From: Costus lasius
Lineage: Eukaryota > Streptophyta > Magnoliopsida > Zingiberales > Costaceae
NCBI GenBank assembly: GCA_027563935.2
Contig: JANVAS020000222.1
Coordinates: 4,712,001-4,776,000 of the forward strand
Length of the DNA stretch: 64,000 nt
Direction of reading: 5' to 3'
Shown: positions 58,501 to 64,000 of the stretch, piece after piece
Position numbering within the stretch: the first letter of the stretch is position 1
How the letters are laid out: every line of letters begins with the position of its first letter
Made by a program: the position numbers and the translations under genes
Notes under the pieces: model-generated
What the model was told of the DNA's origin: nothing
The model's input: only the letters and a program-made list of their open reading frames with translations
Database searches by the model: none

Positions 58501-59441
58501 TGCATGCTGTTAAAGCATGGTTAAGAAAATGTTTCCAGATGAAAGATCTAGGAGAAGCAGCCTATGTGTTAGGTGTGAAGATCTACAGAGATAGATCTAA
58601 GAGGCTTCTCGGGCTGTGCCAGAGTACTTACATCGATAAGGTCCTGGAGAGATTTCATTTAGAGAATTCTAAAAGAGGATATCTTCCAGTCAGACATGGT
58701 CTGAATCTTTCAAAGAGTCAGTGTCCACAAACACAGACTGAGAAAGATGAAATGGACAATACGCCTTATGCTTCGGCTATTGGGTCCATTATGTATGCGA
58801 TGTTGTGTACTCGCCCAGATGTCGCTTACGGGTTAAGCGTGACTAGTCGATTCCAAAGTAATCCAGGTCAGGCGCACTGGATTGCGGTCAAGAACATTTT
58901 AAAATATCTGCGGAGGACCAAAGATAAGTTCTTGATATATGGTGGTCAGGAAGAACTCAGTATAGAAGGATATACTGACGCTTCGTTCCAATCGGACCAG
59001 GATGATTTCCGATCGCAATCAGGCTATGTTTTTAGCTTGAATGGAGGAGCAGTGGTGTGGAAGAGTTTCAAACAGTCTATCGTTGCTGATTCCACAACAG
59101 AAGTCGAGTATGTTGCAGCCTCAGAAGCATCTAAGGAGGCAGTGTGGATTCGTAAGTTCATTCAGGAACTTGGTGTTGTTCCTTCGAGTGCAGATCCTTT
59201 GGTTATCTTCTGTGATAACACTGGAGCAATCGCACAAGCAAAGGAACCACGGTCGCACCAGAAGTCCAAGCACATACAGAGACGGTTTCACTTGATCCGG
59301 GAGATCATTGATCGTGGTGAGATTAAAATCTGCAAGGTTCATACAGATGACAATCTGGCAGACCCGCTTACCAAGCCTCTGGCGCAGCAGAAGCATGAGA
59401 AGCACTGTAATAACATGGGTTTGAGATTTCTCAACCATTAG
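55540..59441 (+). pseudogene. C1-e gag-pol polyprotein, one frameshift
   Basis: From ATG 55561, gag covers about residues 1-260 with the CCHC knuckle near 239-252. The protease motif WVLDTACG is near 282. The integrase finger has HTRLGH and CKAC (near 418-450), and the core has SDVCGPF, FTDDFS and GGEYLS (near 479, 499 and 545). A one-base deletion in an A-run near 57616 ends this frame at 57690. Reverse transcriptase (DVKTAFLNG, YVDD) and RNase H (YTDAS, TTEVEY, FCDNTG, HTDDNLADPLTK) follow in another frame to 59441. The seven codons 55540-55560 between acceptor and ATG are open. Because only one base separates it from a full ORF, this copy or a close sibling was probably mobile recently. 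Confidence 0.93.
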
Positions 59442-59444
59442 ATT

Positions 59445-59461
59445 AAGTGCAAGTGGGAGAT
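59445..59461 (+). other. Polypurine tract, C1-e
   Basis: AAGTGCAAGTGGGAGAT directly before the 3' LTR, same as in C1-b. Confidence 0.85.
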
Positions 59462-61151
59462 TGTTGGGGTATGCCCTTAAGGCTAATGTTTGAGGCCTTG
59501 GGATTCTTTCAGTATCATGTATAAACTCTTATGTTTATAAAGGCAATGGTTGTTATTCAGTTTGTTACATTGTCTGCTGCAATAAGTGTGCTTCTGAATA
59601 ATGTCTCAAAGCTGTTCAGCTAGGCTGACATGCTATATGTCCTTAGTCGAGATATCTTGGTGAACATGAGACAGCCTTGATATGATTGAGACTAATATGT
59701 GTTCTAATCTTATAGGATGCTTCGAGCATGGAATAAGATGTAGACTCATGGGTACATTGGATGTACTGGACAGACCCTACTAGGATATTCCATTGCTTGT
59801 CACAATGTGAATAATCCTTGTTTGCAACAAGTGGCACATATCCTCTGACCTGAGATCACTTGTGTTTCTAAATGATGATTGTCATTGTTTTGAGGTAGTT
59901 CAATATCATTTGAAACATAATGGTTATAGACTATCTTGGATAATGATCATGAGTCAGGTTAGGGCACTAGTGATAGATATAGGATTGCCGTCTCCTTGAT
60001 TGGAGTGTGATGTTCTAAAGGGGCCCCCTGGATGAGATGATTGAGAAAGTGTATGGCCATACCCAGGTGACTATGTTCATCTGATCTAATCATGCTCATC
60101 ATATTGGAGCTACAGGCTTGACACGCTTGTCCAATAAGAACATCCAGTGGCAAAGGAAACATGTATGCCTAGTGAAGTGGATTCACACTTGTGCTGTGGT
60201 TTGGGTGTAGTCTTGGAAGACTCTTTCCTTTATATCGGGAGACAGTGATGTGTTGCTAGATACCCCTCACTGATTGTGATAACGTAAGTTATCGTTACCG
60301 ACATTTAAAGGAAACCCTTAGGGTCGCACAATTTGATGATATGGCTTACTTAAGTCAGATCGTGTGGACTGAATTGTTTGGGTTCAGTTTAAAGGGATTT
60401 AAACTCTGATTGTAAGTGAGATCTGGTCTGATCATGTTTGATTGATTAGGGCTTGAGATCGGTAAGCTTCGATTGAGAGATTGGATGCTAGATCGGTGAG
60501 ATCAGGAGCATCAAGAGATGAACGGTTAGATCTTGAACCTTAGGGTTTATTGTGATCTAGACCATATGGCTTGGGTTAATTGGTCTTTGAACCAACCCAA
60601 AAATGAACCAACTTATTATGTGAGCGCATGGTTCATTGAGGAGAGAAAAATGCGATTGGTTCGTGGGTACATGAACGCATGATCGCATAAGAGAATATGG
60701 CTAGCTATTTTTAGTAGCCACGCCTCCACGTTTTGAGTGGAACGCATCTCTTGTCGCCCCTCTCCTATTCTCGTCGCTTGCTCTCGTGTGGAAGTGGTTG
60801 TTCACGCCTTGGAGAGAGTTTGCTCAACCGAGAGATCATCTCAACTCCCCTTCCATTCGACAAGGACACTTGGAGATCCTTGCTAGCACAAGGAGCAACA
60901 AGAAGTAGCCGATCCATCGTCTTGTGTGCGTCATCTTTGGAGGAGAACCATTTCGTTCTCTCATTTCCAAGCCGCCACCCAATCTAATGGCGTTGGTAAG
61001 ATCACTTGTCGATCTTTGCAAGTTTTTATACAAGTTGATCATATGAACTATATGCGATCTTATGAAACCCTAAAATCATCGCTTCCGCTATCAAAGTTTT
61101 ACATGCGCCTCCTAGTAGGGTTTCGCCCCCCTCATGAAAGGGGTACTTTCA
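59462..61151 (+). repeat. C1-e 3' LTR
   Basis: 1690 bp, about nine differences from the 5' LTR, ending GGTACTTTCA before the duplicated ctttt. Confidence 0.95.
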
Positions 61152-61156
61152 CTTTT

Positions 61157-62554
61157 CAATCTCTTTTGGATTTTTTGGGTTATTTTTCTTGTATGATTTA
61201 AGGATCAAAGGCGCACGTGGTTTTGTCAAGTAGGACGGGCATTGTGTCTTCAGACTGGCCGGGTATCTTTGATATCATCACGAAAATCAATTGCGAATAA
61301 CCCAGAGATTTTTGAAAAGAAGATGAGGAAAAGAGACTAATTTTATGAAAAATTAAAATTTTAGATTTTCTATTTTTCATGAGCATGTAGAACTGCATGT
61401 GTAGATACCTTGCTTGTGCATAATGTTGTGATCATGAGTCAAGCTCCTTTTGCATGCCTGTGATGTACTCTTGTGAGGCCTACATGCCGCTTTTCTTTTA
61501 TTTTAAATAAGAAGAAGATTAGGGTGACGCACATCACTTGAAGCATTGGCGCTTGGAGCACTCTTGCTTGATGGTGAATGCATAGAAGCGCAAGATGGCA
61601 TGGTCGAACCCTAGGGTTTGAGAGCTAGCTATCTTGGCTCCTTGCATGGTGGCGCATCATCTATGGAGAAAGACCCATGGCATTGGCCGAACCCATGAGG
61701 GACACCTCTAGGGTTTGAGAGCTAAAACGTGGTGAGAAGGACCTTGGAGCCAACCTTGAAGCTCAAGTTAGAGGTCGGCTAGGTTAGGTCTTGTCTTTGG
61801 GGCTTGAATCCTAGGTCAAGAGTTGAACCTCCTTTTGGCTTGGGTTAGTTCAATGTCTTGAATAGGCTATGATCACATCATTCTTTTACAGTTTTCATAC
61901 ATACATGCTAAAGCATGCCTAAGTTGTTTTTATCATTATGTTATCGCTATAGGATTGCATGCCTGTAATGCTAGACATAAGATAAAACTGATGAGACCTC
62001 AAAAACCATCACAAACAAATATCAAGTCTAGCAGCCTTCTAACGCGTAGCCCTCACTAAGCTATCGATCAGTGGTGTCGTGAACTATTTACCACCCTCGT
62101 GGGACACACCCACTTATCTTTAAAAAGTGCGTGGTGGCAATGGTTTCCCCAGTCCAGTTTTAGCCTGGATGCGCCTTCGCAAGGAAACTCGTTGGCCTTG
62201 GGCATAACGGTTAGGAATGGACTTGACTAGAAGTATGGGTTTCATGCTGTATCCAGCCCTCGCTGGACATGAAATGCGTAGACTGTCTCAATAAGGGGAA
62301 TTACTTGGAGCAATCGGCCGGCGTGCCCACCTTAGGAAGCATGGGTTACTTTGTGCATCTCATCCCACCCTCGTGGGATGGGAAGCCTCATGTGGAATGA
62401 GGATCCCATCTCACTAGGAAGTCTTAAACTTCCCGATTGACTTTGTGGGTTGTCAATTCGATTAAAATAGTGGGAGCCATAATCATTTAAAACAAGTCCA
62501 GTTTAAATGATTTGAAGTAGTACTAATCTGCTGTTTCTTGACTATTGTAGAACA
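61157..62554 (+). other. C2 leader, second part, with conserved hairpins
   Basis: Resumes the C2 leader after C1-e. It has three hairpins with the same CCTC loop: CCAC/GTGG (62091-62102), TCCAGC/GCTGGA (62252-62267) and ATCCCAC/GTGGGAT (62362-62379). A branched structure at 62409-62475 corresponds to that of C1. It ends in CTATTGTAG at 62550, five bases before the gag ATG at 62555. No gene. Confidence 0.65.
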
Positions 62555-64000
62555 ATGGCAACGAACAATAGCGGTTGATCACTACGATCTATCCTTGAGA
62601 AGGACAAGTTGGTTGGATCCAACTTGATGGATTGGTATATAAACTTGAGAATTGTGCTCAAGCTCGAGAGGAAGCTCTATGTCCTTGAACAACCTATTCC
62701 TGACCCACTTCCGTGCTCGGCCCTAGCAGCTAAGAAGGATGCTTATGATAAGCATCAGGCTGACACTTTGGAGGTTGCACAATTGATGCTAACCAACATG
62801 TCGCCCGAGATTCAAGGGCAATATGAATTGAAGAGTGCCTCTGATATTATTACTAATCTATGACAGCTCTTTAATGAATTGGTTAGGCTCAATCCTCCTA
62901 AAGTTGACATTCAGTGTGTTGAGCCGAAAGGCTTGACCAAGGAACTCAAATTAAAGATGGAATGGATCAGGAACAATAAGTGCTATTCATGTGGAGGGCC
63001 ACCTCACATGTTGAAGGACATGGTGCGACTTCAGAGTGAGAAGAAGAGAGGCAAGGCTTCGTCTTCAAGCTCAGGTATTTATGTTACAGAAGTCAACCTT
63101 TCTACTTATATGTCATGGGTATTGGATACCGCATGTGGTGCTCATATTTGTACAAATATGCAGGGGCTCAAGAAAAGTAGATTGGTGCGGCCTGGAGAGA
63201 TTGACCTACGAGTTGGAAACGGGGCACAGGTTGCTGCTGTTGCTGTAGGAGTTTTGACTCTCTCCCTGCCTTCTGGACTTCTGTTAGAGCTAGATAGTTG
63301 GTATTATGTACCTTCACTTACTAAGAACATTGTATCCATTCCTTGCTTAGCAAAGAAGGGATTTAAATTTGCAAATGTGTTCTATGGGAAGGGTACTTTA
63401 TGCAATGGTTTATATGTCTTGGACATGGATAGCTCTATTTGTAACATAAATAATAAAAGGACCAAACTGAGTAGTTCAATTGATGCTTTCCAATGGCATT
63501 GTCGATTAGCCCATATAAACAAGAATCGCATTCAACAACTCCATGCAAATGGGTTGTTAGGTTCAAGTTCCTTGGAGGAATTTGATATATGTTCGCCTTG
63601 TTTGTTAGGGAAAATGACAAAGGCGCCTTTCACCAAGACTGATGAAAGGGCAGGAGGTTTGTTGGATCTCATATATAGCGATGTGTGTGGGCCATTCAAT
63701 AAGCAAGCCAAAGGAGGCCACAACTACTTCAACAACTCCATGCATATGGTTATGTCTACCCAATGAGACATAAGTCTAAATCGTTTGAGAAATTCAAAGA
63801 GTTTAGACATGAAGTAGAGAACCAACTTGGTAGATCCATTAAGGCTCTTCGATCAGATTGTGGTGGAGAGTACCTGAGTGGTGAGTTTCTTGACTATCTG
63901 AGAGAGTGTGGGATTTTATCCCAACTCACTCCTCCTAGAGCACCCTAATGGAATGGTGTGTCTGAAAAGAGAAATCGAACTTTCTTGGACATGGTTCGAT
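62555..64000 (+). pseudogene. C2 gag-pol polyprotein, decayed and partial
   Basis: Starts ATG 62555 (MATNNSG then a TGA at 62576). Gag continues in frame with LEKDKLVGSNLMDWY, a second TGA at 62861-62863, and a large internal gag deletion. The knuckle is damaged (CYSCGGPPHMLKDM lacks the last Cys). Protease WVLDTACGAHIC, integrase finger (HCRLAHIN, CSPC) and YSDVCGPF follow. A deletion and frameshift near 63730-63760 remove the FTDD segment holding the second catalytic Asp. The frame from 63763 has DCGGEYLS and a stop at 63946-63948. It runs off the window before reverse transcriptase. Confidence 0.85.

Larger units (their letters stand above)
52056..61151 (+). mobile_element. C1-e Ty1/Copia element, nearly intact
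   Basis: Complete 9096-bp element with target duplication ctttt at 52051-52055 and 61152-61156. LTRs (1691 and 1690 bp) differ at about nine positions by hand count, roughly 0.5%. One frameshift is the only clear lesion in gag-pol, so this is the best reference copy of the family in the window. Confidence 0.96.
50963..64000 (+). mobile_element. C2 Ty1/Copia element, decayed, running off the window
   Basis: 5' LTR 50963-51899, primer site, leader split by C1-e, then a degenerate gag-pol from 62555 to the end. Its proteins and leader structures are clearly related to C1 but its LTRs are different and shorter. Left flank is ctttg. No 3' LTR is in the window. Confidence 0.85.

Overview
The window holds only transposable-element sequence. 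It is typical of the intergenic DNA of a large, repeat-rich flowering-plant genome: Ty1/Copia and Ty3/Gypsy LTR retrotransposons, initiator-Met and Asp tRNA-type primer-binding sites, 1-2 kb LTRs and 5-bp target duplications. I see no host gene, rRNA, tRNA gene or CRISPR array. All recognisable coding sequence is on the + strand. The species cannot be named from the sequence alone.

Element names used here are mine. C1 is a Copia family with 1.67-1.71 kb LTRs starting TGTTGGGGTATGCCC. Its copies are C1-a/b (1-11538), C1-c (14323-25950), C1-d (26020-36890), C1-e (52056-61151) and a solo LTR (33110-34809). C2 is a related Copia family with a 0.94 kb LTR (fragment 11539-11889; element 50963 to beyond 64000). 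G1 is an Athila-like Ty3/Gypsy element (12047-44724). T1 is a 2.64 kb solo LTR, probably Tekay/Del-like (21079-23720). L2 (11890-48443) and L5 (48444-50962 visible) are small Gypsy-like non-autonomous elements with TGATG...CATCA LTR ends.

The elements form a nest that can be read from target duplications. L5 is outermost. L2 sits in its 5' LTR and C2 in its 3' LTR. L2 carries a C2 LTR in its own 5' LTR (TSD ttaag), and that LTR is split by C1-a/b. L2 also carries G1 just behind its primer-binding site (TSD atacc). G1 carries C1-c and C1-d in its gag, C1-c carries T1 (TSD gtact), and C1-d carries the C1 solo LTR (TSD gtgca). C1-e lies in the leader of the right-hand C2 (TSD ctttt). The deepest chain is L5 > L2 > G1 > C1-c > T1.

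The C1 copies are young and nearly intact: LTR pairs differ by about 0.5-1% by hand count, and each gag-pol is stopped by only one to three lesions plus insertions. G1 has gag, protease and an Athila ORF-1 (env-position) gene but no reverse transcriptase or integrase. L2 keeps only a gag, and L5 only a protease-like fold without its active-site motif, so these three would depend on enzymes supplied by other elements.

The most interesting signal is in the C1 leader. Every copy has ATG GCN NTG followed by a GT splice-donor-like site in U5. About 1.9 kb downstream every copy has a branch-point-like motif and an AG acceptor exactly where the gag frame opens. Splicing would join the LTR ATG in frame to gag and would remove the primer-binding site. 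Two copies that lost the downstream gag ATG still keep this upstream one. The same leader carries an array of hairpins conserved by compensatory changes within C1 and between C1 and C2, a palindrome like a dimer-initiation site, and a tRNA-like box A/box B segment.
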